A stretch of 64,000 bases of DNA, taken from NCBI GenBank assembly GCA_029263855.1, contig JAJUFC010000007.1, forward strand, positions 62,001 through 126,000. The letters run 5' to 3'. The translations under genes were made by a program, and so were the position numbers. Positions 56,001-64,000 of the stretch are shown one piece after another. A model generated the notes under the pieces. That model searched no databases, had not been told where the DNA came from, and saw only the letters and a list, made by a program, of their open reading frames with translations. Origin of the DNA: Candidatus Thermochlorobacteriaceae bacterium. Its GTDB lineage: Bacteria > Bacteroidota > Chlorobiia > Chlorobiales > Thermochlorobacteraceae. How positions within the stretch are numbered: position 1 is the first letter of the stretch; each line of letters starts with the position of its first letter.

Positions 56001-56763
56001 CAACGAAAATGTCGGTTGGTATACAGGCTACGTGTCTGAAAGCGCGCCCAGCCGCGTCTATCGCACCACCGACGGCGGCGCGACGTGGGGCGTAACCACG
56101 ATACCACAAGCCACTGGGTTCAACGTCAATCTTGCCGCGTTTGACCCCAATCACGTGTTCGTCATTATGCAAAGCGCACAGCCAACGGTGCGACGCTCGA
56201 CCGACGGCGGCGCGACGTTCTTCAACCCCACGCCCGGACTGCAATCGATTCCGACCGCTATCGCCGCTCGCCCCAACACCAACGAACTGTTCGTAACCAC
56301 CTCGACAAGCATTTTGAAATCGACCGACAGCGGCGCGACTTGGACGACCGAAGCCGTGCCTTCCAACATTACGGGGCTTAACTTCCTCATCTTCGCCAAT
56401 GCGCGCAACGGTTGGGCATGCGGCGCGAATGGAATGATTGTCAAGTATCAACCGTCGTCCGTTCCCACCGCAAGCGTCGGCAATCCTTTGGAAAAACCCA
56501 CGTCGTTCAAACTTGCTCAGAATTATCCGAATCCGTTTAACCCGTCCACGACGATTGGCTACCAAATTCCATCGTTCAGCGAGGTGCGATTGGATATTTT
56601 TGACGTGTTGGGCAGACGGGTTGCGACGCTCGTCAATGAACGGCAGGCGGCAGGCTCTTATGCCGTGAACTTCAACGCGATGAATCTTGCAAGCGGCGTG
56701 TATTTCTATCGCTTGCAAGCGGGTTCTTACGTTGAAACGAAGAAAATGATGCTGGTCAAATAG
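53020..56763 (+). CDS. secreted S8-type (subtilisin-like) multidomain protein with sorting domain
   Basis: A 1247-residue exported protein. A leader ends near SASVDAQ, followed by a propeptide-like region. The S8-like domain (about 180-590) has Asp in KVGVLSDGCDGF (near 191), Asn in SSAGNNN and the nucleophile Ser in DGTSASAPHVAGIAALM (near 525). The usual HGTH His motif is replaced by EGTAMLEIIQD, as in an S8-like subgroup, so the triad may be sedolisin-like or altered. Then come a proprotein-convertase P domain, an Ig-like domain, BNR-type repeats (STDGGATW) and the C-terminal sorting domain AQNYPNPFNPSTTIGYQ...TKKMMLVK. Confidence 0.9.
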   Translation: MKNTRLLLLLLALFMHFSASVDAQELSSAKTLEQLLAEKNARTPAQQKIESNTLQKISAMRQAGLTSQNAQMRNAAQFSDKHGVQVDEQGRIYVYLRPTPTSTFEQLESIALQNGAKLGETNREFKIIQAWIPFEKMEDVAAQSAIASIQPVLRPVTNAGSVVSQGRDKSRANTIHTRYNVRGGGVKVGVLSDGCDGFQQSIASGDLLGLQVIDNSAGGAEGTAMLEIIQDLAPLSNLAFATAFGGVAGFINNIQALADAGCKVITDDVRYFGEPVYEDGPIAQKVNQVATINDAVYTSSAGNNNLETYSTDLYVGMSPQTLTQLQGTVHNFGTQASPDDNQTFTAPTSAGVSVELQWADAFGASSNDYDLYIINNTNNTIVSSGTSTQNGTQDPLEFATLNAGGTFRVVVHLKSGNPVPFKIFYRSFAGTASVSLSSPAAPEVANTGGHSAANGALGCAAVNGGTTATTGSPSAIRNYSARGPVTIYNGGYPNLLETRNKPDITSFDGVRVTGNGGFPTVFDGTSASAPHVAGIAALMRSANRNLTSAQVRNIIRNTAVDLGTVGYDPIFGFGRADAYSAVTSVLEGTTIYRNLNLVTIPDNDTSGVSVIINAGGSGTVNYVALSLSTTHARLGDLVVTLRSPTGTTRTLVNRSGATPGASTAQRAHIALENAATTSIGTTQTNANLIGYFRPVPDTFAFFGEAINGDWTITVSDRAASNTGALQQVGLIINATPALVAPVFASTPPTFAIRGTTFSYTVIAAGNPTPTLSLLNGPQGMTLNASTGALTWNTQTATPGTYRILLQAQNSQGVAQQEFNLLLRESDWIRQTPASQLASFQLYEVALAGGSDTLNLWAIGSQSLQAGPTRVMRSTDGGATWTNATGNLTTSGRAFTIGAASNQIAVVGFENGTGFRTTDGGTTWTAVTWPSPVNTFMNRILFVSREIGYAQGDPAQGNPRWPVYKTTDAGATWTITNSPNIFTGEFGQNSGMFFLNENVGWYTGYVSESAPSRVYRTTDGGATWGVTTIPQATGFNVNLAAFDPNHVFVIMQSAQPTVRRSTDGGATFFNPTPGLQSIPTAIAARPNTNELFVTTSTSILKSTDSGATWTTEAVPSNITGLNFLIFANARNGWACGANGMIVKYQPSSVPTASVGNPLEKPTSFKLAQNYPNPFNPSTTIGYQIPSFSEVRLDIFDVLGRRVATLVNERQAAGSYAVNFNAMNLASGVYFYRLQAGSYVETKKMMLVK

Positions 56764-56789
56764 AGCGAGGGGTATGCGTCGTGAAAATT

Positions 56790-56815
56790 GGGGCGGGCTT
56801 TGGCTCGCCCCTTTT
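56790..56815 (+). terminator. Rho-independent terminator
   Basis: A nine-pair GC-rich stem (GGGGCGGGC/GCTCGCCCC, one G-T pair, loop TTTG) is followed by TTTT. It lies 26 bases after the stop of the secreted S8-type gene. Confidence 0.85.
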
Positions 56816-56841
56816 CGTTTAAGTTTATGCGGAGCGCACGT

Positions 56842-57795
56842 TCAATACGTCGTTCTTGCGCTGGCAGCGCCTCGCAAAGTCCTGAGCAGTTCTTCAACGG
56901 AGCGCGCTGACGAATCGCCGCTTCGGAAAAACGACTTTTCCATCGCTTTTAGATTTGTCGCGGGATTTTGTTTCGAGAGTTTGAAGTTGATAATCGCCGA
57001 TTCAATCGTCAGGCGAAGCGATTCGCGCGGGAATGGTTTGACAAGGTAGCGATACACGCTTCCCTCGTTAATCATTCGAATCGCTTGCTTTGCGTCTTGT
57101 GACCCTGTCATCAACACCGTAACGACGCTCGGATATTTATCCTTGACCGCAATCAAGAAATCTGACCCTTCAATTTCGGGGAGCGTCGAATCGGCGACGA
57201 CGACCGCAATGTTGATGCGCTTTGGAATCAAATCAAAGGCTTCAACGGGGCTCGTCGTGATATGCGTTTTATACTTCGGCTCAAAAAAGGATTTGAACTG
57301 TTCCAAGTGTTTGGGATTGCTATCGACGAAGAGCAGTTCGTATTCGGACTTTTCGTCGGCTTGTGAAAATTGAAGCGAGGGGACTGCAGGCGACATCGTC
57401 TTCGCGGCGGTCATAGCGCGGCGCTGTTCGGCGACCGTGCAAGCGAATCGGACGGTTTCTTTGAGTTTTTCCGCGTTCCAAGGTTTGTTGACATATCGAA
57501 AAATTTCGCCGACGTTGACCGAATCCACAACCGCTTGTAAATCGGCGTAGCCCGTCATTAAAATGCGAATGGTATTGGGCGAAATTTCTTTGGCAAATCT
57601 CAAAAAATCTATGCCTGACATTTGCGGCATGCGTTGGTCGCTAATAACGACATCTATCGCGTGCTGTTTGAGAATTTCTAATGCACTCGCACCGCTTTCG
57701 GCAGTGAAAACGGTGTATTCCTCAAAAAGAACGCTGAGCGACTGCAGAATCAGTGGTTCGTCATCAACGAATAGAAGTTTGGACTGGCTTGACAT
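56842..57795 (-). CDS. double-receiver response regulator
   Basis: A 317-residue protein with two receiver domains and no output domain. The first (about 1-125) has LLFVDDEP, phospho-Asp in VVISDQRMPQMSG and YVNKPWNAEKL. The second (about 155-280) has LLFVDSNP, VVVADSTLPEIEG and YLVKPFPRESL. Both phospho-sites are present. The start at 57795 precedes the first receiver; a 28-residue longer frame is not supported. The gene follows the PAS histidine kinase on the same strand and is its likely partner. Confidence 0.92.
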   Translation of the reverse strand: MSSQSKLLFVDDEPLILQSLSVLFEEYTVFTAESGASALEILKQHAIDVVISDQRMPQMSGIDFLRFAKEISPNTIRILMTGYADLQAVVDSVNVGEIFRYVNKPWNAEKLKETVRFACTVAEQRRAMTAAKTMSPAVPSLQFSQADEKSEYELLFVDSNPKHLEQFKSFFEPKYKTHITTSPVEAFDLIPKRINIAVVVADSTLPEIEGSDFLIAVKDKYPSVVTVLMTGSQDAKQAIRMINEGSVYRYLVKPFPRESLRLTIESAIINFKLSKQNPATNLKAMEKSFFRSGDSSARSVEELLRTLRGAASARTTY

Positions 57796-57888
57796 CGTAG
57801 GTTCGATTGGTGATTTCGGTTGGCAATTTTGAAGATTGAGCGGGCTGAACTTGCCATTCAACCCGCTTTCATAACGCACGGATGCGCA

Positions 57889-59514
57889 TTATTCGGCAAA
57901 CGGCGAATCCGCGAAAGGCGAATGCGCGCTTTGCTTGACCGACGGCGTTGCGCCGACTCCCGACACGGGAAGCGTGATGGTGAACTCCGTTCCGCGCCCG
58001 ACCTGACTTTGCACTTCAATTTTCCCGCCGTGCTTTTCAATGATTTTATAGGCGATGGATAGCCCAAGCCCCGTGCCTTGCCCGACGGGCTTCGTCGTGA
58101 AGAACGGGTCAAAAATTTTCTTCAAGTTTTCGGGCGGGATTCCCTTGCCGTTGTCAATGACTTTTACAATCACTTGATTGCCTTGCGCCATCGTTCTGAT
58201 GGTAATTCTTCCCGAGCGTTCATCGACGGCGTGGACGGCGTTTGTAATCAAGTTCAAAAAGACTTGGTTCATTTGAGCGGGGAAGGCTTGCACGAGCGGC
58301 ACGGGCGAGAACTCTTTGATGACTTGAATGCCGCCTTTGAACAAATGCCCCGCGATTTTGAGCGTGGACTCAATGTTCTCGTTGATGTCGGTCGGCTTGA
58401 AGTCCGCTTCGTCCAAACGCGAGAAATTTTTGAGATTGATCACCAAGTCTTGAATGCGGTCGATGCCTTCGACTGAACTGCGGAAGAGGTTGTCGGATTC
58501 TTGCCACACTCGGTTCTTGACCTTTTGCGCGGCATTATCGATTTGCGAGAGAAGCATCGCCACGTCGTTTGGACTGCCATACATAATTTGCGAGCGGAGT
58601 TTTTCGTAGAGCGCGAGCAGTTCTTTCATCTCTTTGTTCTTCGTCTCGAGCATTTCCATATTGTTCTTGACGAAGCCGAGCGGCGTGTTCATTTCGTGCG
58701 CCAAGCCTGCGACCATTTGACCGAGCGACGACATTTTTTCCGTTTGCATCATCATCACTTCGTTTTGACGCGATTCTTCTCGCAGATGCGAAAGTTCGGT
58801 TACGTCCATAACGAAGGTTACTTTCTTCGGCTTGCCGTCCGTTCCGATGATGCGCGCCGCGTCGGCGAGAATGGTGAGCAATTTGCCCGACTTATGCACC
58901 GTGTTCCACTCCCCGCGAATTTCCTTGTAGCCTGCGAGGTATTTGTCGTGCAAATCTTTCCAAAAGGCTTCTTTTTCGGGTTGAACGATTTTCGTGAAAG
59001 GCTGTCCAATTAGTTCAGACGGGTGGTAGCCGTAAATTTCGGCGTAGGCTTTGTTGACATATTCAAGAATGTAATGCTCATTGGTAATGCAGATTCCAAG
59101 CGGCGTTGCGTCGATGATAGCACGCAAGCGGGCTTCGCTTTGTCGGACGGCTTCGTCAACGCCCGCGCCCGAAGAAATCGCGGCGGGAGACGGCGAGGGC
59201 GTAACGGGCGCAATCGGCTGTCCGCCTTGTCGCATTTGTAATTTTTTAAGCCATTCGTCGTAGCCCATTGGCGGCGGTTCGCCGTTTGTTGCCGTCGGTT
59301 GAGACTGGGTCGGCGCGCTTGACGCGGGAAGTTGAAGTTGTTGAATGAATTGTTGCGTCGCCATCGAAAATTCTGACGCAAGCATGCGCGGCGAAAGGTT
59401 CGGCGGCAGTTGCCCCGTTTGCTGTGCTCTCATCAACTCTTCGAGCAACTCCATTTGCTCAATAGATTTTAAGGCTTTTTTAAGCGACTTTTTGATTTTT
59501 TTGTAATCGAGCAT
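57889..59514 (-). CDS. PAS-domain histidine kinase
   Basis: A 541-residue soluble kinase. An N-terminal charged helical region and a Pro/Gln-rich linker precede a PAS domain (about 130-250, [22 protein letters not shown]). The dimerisation domain has [18 protein letters not shown] (His near 270), and the ATPase has [22 protein letters not shown] and [18 protein letters not shown]. The downstream double receiver is its likely target. The tail repeats [10 protein letters not shown]. Confidence 0.94.
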   Translation of the reverse strand: MLDYKKIKKSLKKALKSIEQMELLEELMRAQQTGQLPPNLSPRMLASEFSMATQQFIQQLQLPASSAPTQSQPTATNGEPPPMGYDEWLKKLQMRQGGQPIAPVTPSPSPAAISSGAGVDEAVRQSEARLRAIIDATPLGICITNEHYILEYVNKAYAEIYGYHPSELIGQPFTKIVQPEKEAFWKDLHDKYLAGYKEIRGEWNTVHKSGKLLTILADAARIIGTDGKPKKVTFVMDVTELSHLREESRQNEVMMMQTEKMSSLGQMVAGLAHEMNTPLGFVKNNMEMLETKNKEMKELLALYEKLRSQIMYGSPNDVAMLLSQIDNAAQKVKNRVWQESDNLFRSSVEGIDRIQDLVINLKNFSRLDEADFKPTDINENIESTLKIAGHLFKGGIQVIKEFSPVPLVQAFPAQMNQVFLNLITNAVHAVDERSGRITIRTMAQGNQVIVKVIDNGKGIPPENLKKIFDPFFTTKPVGQGTGLGLSIAYKIIEKHGGKIEVQSQVGRGTEFTITLPVSGVGATPSVKQSAHSPFADSPFAE

Positions 59515-59773
59515 GGCTGTAAATGTTTGTGATTAGAGCGCGCAACGACAATGCTTGCCCGCTTTGAGTTAGAATTTGTTTATAGATCTTGATTTTTCCG
59601 CTACCACAATAAACTAACTCAAATCGTTGGTAAAGGCAAACCATGTGCCAAAGCCTTAACAATTTGAAAAAATGTTTTTTCTATCGCCCTTGCCTTGATT
59701 GCATTGGCTTTCATGCACAATTTTCGCCGATTGTGGAAGAAAATACGCCACGCCGATTAGGTTGTTTTCGCGC

Positions 59774-60466
59774 CTAACGACGCTCTCGATTGTATCGCTC
59801 TAAGCGCGCTTTGGCTTCGCGCTTGAAATACGCATCGATGTAGGGATAGCGTTCTTCGGTTTTCAGGCAGGCGTTGAGCGAGCCGAGCGCGTCGCGGTGA
59901 TTATGCAAGGCGAAGTAACATTCCGACAATCGGTAGTAGGTCATCGCCAAAAATTCGCCCTCCAATTTCACTTGAAGCAAGCACAGCAGAGCGCGGTCGC
60001 AATCGCTTTCGGGAAGCGCACCGTAAAGGATTTTTGCAAGAAAGGCTTTCAGCCCGCCCAATTTCAAAATCTCGATGTTCATCGCGGCGTAAATGAGCGA
60101 GGCAATGATGTTGGAAGGGTCTCGTTTTAAGAGGCTATCTAAAATTGGCTTGTAAAAGTTCAGCGTCTTTACGGCGGAGTCATTCGGCAAAAAGTGCGTC
60201 AGTTCAAGATGATGCGCCGCCATCAGCAGTGTGTCTTGATTTTGACGCGCCATATCAAGCCCCTTTGCCAGCGTTGCTTGTCGGAACTCGGCGCTATCGG
60301 GATATTTGAACGAATAAAAAAAATACTGCCGCGCAAGTTCGCGCCGCGTTTCGCTTTTGAGCGAATCGGGCACTGTGTTCAAGCGCGATTCCAACGCCAA
60401 CATCAAACTATCTTGCGCCACAAGCCCCGACGGAACGAGCAAACAAAACAACAGCGCGCGTATCAT
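59774..60466 (-). CDS. exported helical protein, TPR-like
   Basis: A 230-residue protein with a clear leader (LLFCLLVPSGLVAQDS) and a helical body. YFYSFKYPDSAEFRQATLAKGL and ECYFALHNHRDALGSLNACL look like degenerate TPR units. Probably periplasmic. The start overlaps the peroxiredoxin stop by four bases (ATGA), so they are co-translated. The 259 bases upstream of the kinase gene at 59515-59773 hold no supported feature. Confidence 0.8.
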   Translation of the reverse strand: MIRALLFCLLVPSGLVAQDSLMLALESRLNTVPDSLKSETRRELARQYFFYSFKYPDSAEFRQATLAKGLDMARQNQDTLLMAAHHLELTHFLPNDSAVKTLNFYKPILDSLLKRDPSNIIASLIYAAMNIEILKLGGLKAFLAKILYGALPESDCDRALLCLLQVKLEGEFLAMTYYRLSECYFALHNHRDALGSLNACLKTEERYPYIDAYFKREAKARLERYNRERR

Positions 60467-60915
60467 TTTGAAAGACTTTGGACTTGTGAAAGCAGTTCGT
60501 TCACCGAGCGATAAACAACAGGCAAGAGTTCGCTATGCGCGTAAATCACCGTTCCTTCTTCATCAATGAGCACGTAGGCGCGCTGCGAAACACCGAAAAA
60601 ACTCAATGCGTCGTATTGCTTTGAAACGGTTTTCTCTTTGTCGCTTAAAATTGGAAATGGGAATTGATACTTTTCCGCGAAATTTTTCTTCGACTCCGCG
60701 CCGTCCGTGCTAATACCGAGAATCTGAACGCCCGCCTCTTCAAAGGCTGAAAAGTTATCTCGGTATGAACACAGTTGCGCGGTGCAAACGGGCGTGTTGT
60801 CGCCGGGATAAAACACAAGCAAGACCTTCTTGCCCTTGAACGACGAGAGCGAGACCATTTCCCCGCGTTGATTGGGAAGCGAAAAATCAGGGGCTTTTGA
60901 ACCGACAGAAATCAT
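60463..60915 (-). CDS. thioredoxin-dependent peroxiredoxin (BCP/PrxQ type)
   Basis: A 150-residue peroxiredoxin. Core ISVGSKAPDFSLPNQRGE, peroxidatic Cys44 in NTPVCTAQLCSYRD with a resolving Cys49 five residues later (the atypical 2-Cys pattern of BCP), and ILGISTDG. It reduces hydrogen peroxide and organic peroxides. The start at 60915 gives the family-typical length; in-frame starts at 60957 and 60975 add residues unlike the family. Its stop overlaps the start of the exported helical protein gene. Confidence 0.92.
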   Translation of the reverse strand: MISVGSKAPDFSLPNQRGEMVSLSSFKGKKVLLVFYPGDNTPVCTAQLCSYRDNFSAFEEAGVQILGISTDGAESKKNFAEKYQFPFPILSDKEKTVSKQYDALSFFGVSQRAYVLIDEEGTVIYAHSELLPVVYRSVNELLSQVQSLSK

Positions 60916-61041
60916 TGGTGTTTGTTGATTAAATTGTGTGATTGAAAGAACACGCATCTTCTTGTCGTCGTTCAAAATTATTGCTTTTCAAATTCTTGCT
61001 CAATGCGCAACTTCGTGTTGCATTTTTTCAGTTTTAAGGAT

Positions 61042-61458
61042 ATGCATCGAAATACGATTTTTTTCTTTCTTGGCTCTCTGATTTTGCTCGGCATTCTGGG
61101 TGCGTATTCGTTTTGGGAACTCAATCGCCACAAGGGCTTGGTCAAGGAGTATTACCGCGATGGCTCACTTCGCTCCGAAGTCGTCTTCAAAGACGGCTTG
61201 CCCAACGACACTGTGCGCCTCTACTACAAAAACGGCAACCTTCGTCGCCTTGCCTACTTCAAAGACGGCAAACAGCAAGGGCGCACGTTGAGTTATTACG
61301 AGAACGGAACGCTCAAAGCCGAAGAATACTACAAAGACAGCATGCTCGATGGGCATTGCAAGTTTTACGACGAGAGCGGCGCGCTTCAATGGGAAGCCGA
61401 TTTCAAAAATGGCATCATCGTTCCTGGAACGCGTAAAGACTATACGAAATCCAATTAG
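61042..61458 (+). CDS. YwqK/MORN-like repeat protein, membrane anchored
   Basis: A 138-residue protein. One N-terminal membrane segment (IFFFLGSLILLGILGAYSFW) is followed by about five repeats of the YwqK/MORN type with the pattern YYKNGNLRRLAYFKDG. These form a beta-sheet stack and are often called antitoxin-like, without good evidence. The start at 61042 follows an AAGGA site. There is no toxin gene nearby. Confidence 0.82.
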   Translation: MHRNTIFFFLGSLILLGILGAYSFWELNRHKGLVKEYYRDGSLRSEVVFKDGLPNDTVRLYYKNGNLRRLAYFKDGKQQGRTLSYYENGTLKAEEYYKDSMLDGHCKFYDESGALQWEADFKNGIIVPGTRKDYTKSN

Positions 61459-61585
61459 AACTTTCTATCTTTGCTCTTCAACATGGCTACGCTCTTGAAC
61501 GCCGCACTTTTCACTTGTTAGGTTCTCACTTTTTCGTCGCTCAAACTAACTTGTCATTCAACTATTCAATCTCTGATACGCCTCA

Positions 61586-63502
61586 ATGTCGCTGTCAAAA
61601 GTTCGTTCCGCGCTTCAATCGCTGACCTACCATCAACCCTATTTCATTCCGTCGCTTTGGAAAAATCCATCTTCGGAAGCCTTAACGGCGATTGAGGTTT
61701 CCCCGAAGTCGTTTTATACCGAAGTCATTGACTCGATTCTTGCTTCGCCAAAAGTTGAGATTGTGCCAACTAAAAACGGCGAGTGGTCGCGCTCATCGGT
61801 GATTTACAATCTCTTCCCGCGCTTGACGGCGGCATTTGACCACAATCAAAACAAACGCATTGATGTTTTGCCCGATGAAGCCTTGCGCGAAACAGGCACA
61901 TTCTTGAAGTGCATCGCGCTTTTGCCCTACATCAAATCGCTTGGCGCAACGGTTGTGCATTTGCTTCCGATTACGTCTATCGGCAAAGACGGCAATAAAG
62001 GCGCGCTCGGCTCGCCTTACGCGATTAAAAATCCTTACAAACTCGATGAACGCCTTGCCGAACCTGCCTTGAATCTTGATGTTGAAACCGAATTTGCCGC
62101 CTTTGTTGAAGCGGCGCATCACTTGGGGTTGCGCGTGGTTTTAGAATTTGTGTTTAGAACATCGGCAAAAGACGGTGATTGGGTAAAGGAACACCCCGAA
62201 TGGTTTTATTGGATTGATAATCGCCTGCAAGACCGAAGTGCGCAACATCGTAGCGGACTTGTGTATGGCAACCCGATTTTTTCTCGCGAAGAACTCGCCG
62301 TCATCAACGCCAAAATCAATTCAGGTGATTTTAGCGATTTGCCGCCGCCGAGCGACCTCTATCGCTCGTTTTTCACCGACACGCCTGAAAGTGTTGTGCT
62401 GAATCATCGTGGGCAATACATCGGCAAAACCAAAGACGGACGCGAATGTCGCATTCCGGGCGCTTTCGCCGACTGGCCGCCCGACGATACGCAACCCCCA
62501 TGGGGCGACGTCACTTACCTCAAAATGTATGACCACCCTGCCTTCAACTACATCGCTTACAACACGATTCGTATGTATTCGGCAGAACTTGCGCAACCGA
62601 AGTTTGCCAATAAGCCGTTGTGGGAAAAAATCATCGGGATTATTCCTCACTATCAAGAACAATTTGGCATTGACGGCGTGATGATTGATATGGGGCACGC
62701 CCTTCCCTTTGACCTCAAAAAAGAAATGGTGCGCGTCGCTCGCAAAAAAAATCCCGACTTCGCGTTTTGGGACGAAAACTTCGACATCACGCCTAAAAGC
62801 GTTGCCGAAGGCTACAACGCCGTAATGGGAAGTCTGATTTTCGTCGGGCACCAATTCGACGACCTCAAAAACTTTCTTTCGCACTTCGCCAAACAAGGCG
62901 TGCCGATTCCGTTTTTCGGCTCGGCAGAAAACCACAATACGCCCCGCACAGCGTCGCGCTTTGGCGGCGGCGAGGCAGGAGCAAATTATTCAAAATTTAT
63001 TTTCGCTGTCGCTTCCGTTTATCCCACAATTCCCTTCATTCATTCAGGCATGGAACTGTGCGAGTGGTATCCGGTCAATACGGGCATTGGCTTCTCGCCT
63101 TCCGACTTACAGAAATTTCCATCAGATAAACTTGGCTTGTTCAGCGAGGAGAGTTACAACTGGACGGGTAGCAACGGCATCGCGCCGATTATTCCCTTCA
63201 TCAAGCGCGTGCTCGAAGTGAGAAAAAAATATGAAAAACTCATCGTCGACCCTTCGCCCGATACCATCACGTTTTTGGAGATTCCAAACAGCCCTGTGCT
63301 TGGCATTGTGCGTAACGGCTACGGCAAAAAATTGCTCTTTTTGGCAAATGCGAATCCATACCAAACAGCGGAAGTTTCCGTGCCGCTTCAAAGCGCGAAG
63401 CCTGAACTCAAAGAGTTAATTTCAGGTGATAGCTATCGCATTGCCGATAATGTGCTGACCGTTCGGCTCGGCGCGGGCGAAAGCGCGTGGTTTGAACTGT
63501 GA
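61586..63502 (+). CDS. GH13-family glucan enzyme (alpha-amylase superfamily)
   Basis: A 638-residue GH13-fold protein of the subgroup near GlgE maltosyltransferases. The catalytic nucleophile Asp is in FGIDGVMIDMGHAL (near 366), the acid/base Glu in DFAFWDENFD (near 397), and SAENHNTPRTASRFGG supplies the third region. An all-beta C-terminal domain closes it. There is no leader, so it is cytoplasmic. It should cleave or transfer alpha-glucan units. It is followed 30 bases later by a PfkB-type kinase gene, suggesting a sugar-handling pair. Confidence 0.88.
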   Translation: MSLSKVRSALQSLTYHQPYFIPSLWKNPSSEALTAIEVSPKSFYTEVIDSILASPKVEIVPTKNGEWSRSSVIYNLFPRLTAAFDHNQNKRIDVLPDEALRETGTFLKCIALLPYIKSLGATVVHLLPITSIGKDGNKGALGSPYAIKNPYKLDERLAEPALNLDVETEFAAFVEAAHHLGLRVVLEFVFRTSAKDGDWVKEHPEWFYWIDNRLQDRSAQHRSGLVYGNPIFSREELAVINAKINSGDFSDLPPPSDLYRSFFTDTPESVVLNHRGQYIGKTKDGRECRIPGAFADWPPDDTQPPWGDVTYLKMYDHPAFNYIAYNTIRMYSAELAQPKFANKPLWEKIIGIIPHYQEQFGIDGVMIDMGHALPFDLKKEMVRVARKKNPDFAFWDENFDITPKSVAEGYNAVMGSLIFVGHQFDDLKNFLSHFAKQGVPIPFFGSAENHNTPRTASRFGGGEAGANYSKFIFAVASVYPTIPFIHSGMELCEWYPVNTGIGFSPSDLQKFPSDKLGLFSEESYNWTGSNGIAPIIPFIKRVLEVRKKYEKLIVDPSPDTITFLEIPNSPVLGIVRNGYGKKLLFLANANPYQTAEVSVPLQSAKPELKELISGDSYRIADNVLTVRLGAGESAWFEL

Positions 63503-63531
63503 TTTTTTCTATCAACTTATCCTTAACACAC

Positions 63532-64000
63532 ATGTCTTTTCTTACGATTGGCTCAGTTGCCATTGATAACCTCGAGACGCCATTTGAAAAACGCGACAAT
63601 GTTCTGGGCGGCGCGGCAACCTTCATCAGCATTACGGCGAGTTATTTCGTCGATAAGCCGATGCTCGTCGGCGCAGTCGGCGAAGATTTCGGCGATGAAA
63701 ATCTTAAAGTGCTCAAAGAAAAAAACGTCGACCTTTCGGGCTTGCAAGTCATCAAAGGCGGAAAGACATTTCGTTGGCACGGACGCTACCACTACGATAT
63801 GAACAACCGCGACACGCTCGAGACGCAGCTCAACGTGCTTGGCGACTTCAACCCAACCCTCCCTGAATCTTACAAAGAAGCTAAGTATGTGTGTCTTGGC
63901 AATTTAGACCCCGTGATTCAGCGCAACGTGCTCTCGCAAATCCGGTCGCCGAAACTCACGGTTTGCGACACGATGAACTTTTGGATTGAAGGCAAACTGC
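63532..64000 (+). CDS. PfkB-family sugar kinase (partial at right edge)
   Basis: The first 156 residues of a ribokinase/PfkB-fold kinase: FLTIGSVAIDNLETPF, the PfkB Gly-rich VLGGAATFISITASYF and VGAVGEDFGDENLKVLKE. The catalytic C-terminal GAGD motif lies beyond the window. It starts 30 bases after the GH13 gene. The substrate cannot be told, though this subgroup is often annotated simply as sugar kinase. Confidence 0.9.
   Translation, partial: MSFLTIGSVAIDNLETPFEKRDNVLGGAATFISITASYFVDKPMLVGAVGEDFGDENLKVLKEKNVDLSGLQVIKGGKTFRWHGRYHYDMNNRDTLETQLNVLGDFNPTLPESYKEAKYVCLGNLDPVIQRNVLSQIRSPKLTVCDTMNFWIEGKL

Noticed and set aside
55984-56718. 244-residue minus-strand frame
   Set aside because: Antisense to the BNR repeats and sorting domain of the secreted S8-type protein. 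Arg-rich, without motifs.
59745-59773. hairpin TTAGG...CCTAA after the exported helical protein gene
   Set aside because: The stem is only five pairs and no T tract follows on the minus strand, so it is not a convincing terminator.

Overview
The window looks like part of the chromosome of a phototrophic member of the Chlorobi (green sulfur bacteria, Chloroherpeton-like). This is inference from two things seen together: neighbouring bacteriochlorophyll magnesium-chelatase genes (bchI, bchD), and two large secreted proteins with the C-terminal sorting domain typical of the Bacteroidetes/Chlorobi/Ignavibacteria group. The rest is dense, mostly housekeeping or envelope-related gene content. I found no rRNA, tRNA, insertion sequence, prophage or CRISPR array.

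Layout. 1-1002: left-edge gene for a GHL10-type glycoside hydrolase-like protein. 1246-7682: RND efflux adaptor and pump, a small ORF, and a LytS/LytTR two-component pair. 7724-16935 (minus): a co-directional cluster of SpsF-like cytidylyltransferase, GbsR-type regulator, FabG-like reductase, variant KAS III, spinster-like MFS transporter, acyl-CoA ligase, lipoprotein, outer-membrane barrel and lipoprotein alpha/beta-hydrolase. 17034-21117: MsrA, a PLD-family nuclease-like protein and a large secreted propeller protein. 21218-23789: feoA-feoB and a Cys-rich protein behind a perfect palindrome. 23956-27390: bchI and bchD with a toxin-antitoxin-like pair wedged between them by overlapping start and stop codons.

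28978-41773 (minus) is the most unusual part: SDR, pgi, a HepT/MntA type VII toxin-antitoxin pair, a double DUF350 membrane protein, a TPR protein, a TPR histidine kinase, a glutathionylspermidine-synthase-like ATP-grasp ligase, a DUF1190-like lipoprotein, a PIN protein with an apparent one-base frameshift, two small unknowns, a J-domain protein, a YbjN-like protein and PspA. The core (PspA, DUF350, ATP-grasp, Ser/Gly-rich lipoprotein) parallels the poorly understood yjfIJKLMC and ygiBC loci of E. coli. Here it carries its own sensor kinase, chaperone-like parts and RNase-toxin-like genes, and is my best candidate for an undescribed envelope-stress or conflict system.

41955-50705: thiol peroxidase-like protein, DUF2256, a coiled-coil PAS regulator, FtsY, a nucleotidyltransferase-HEPN fusion, ThiL with a His-rich tail, a Uma2 protein, GAPDH and a universal stress protein. 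50797-64000: AccD, arginase, a receiver, a secreted subtilase-like protein, a PAS histidine kinase with a double-receiver partner, a peroxiredoxin, a YwqK-like protein, a GH13 glucan enzyme and the start of a PfkB sugar kinase. Pgi, phosphoglucomutase, the GH13 enzyme and the kinase suggest active sugar-phosphate and glucan metabolism.
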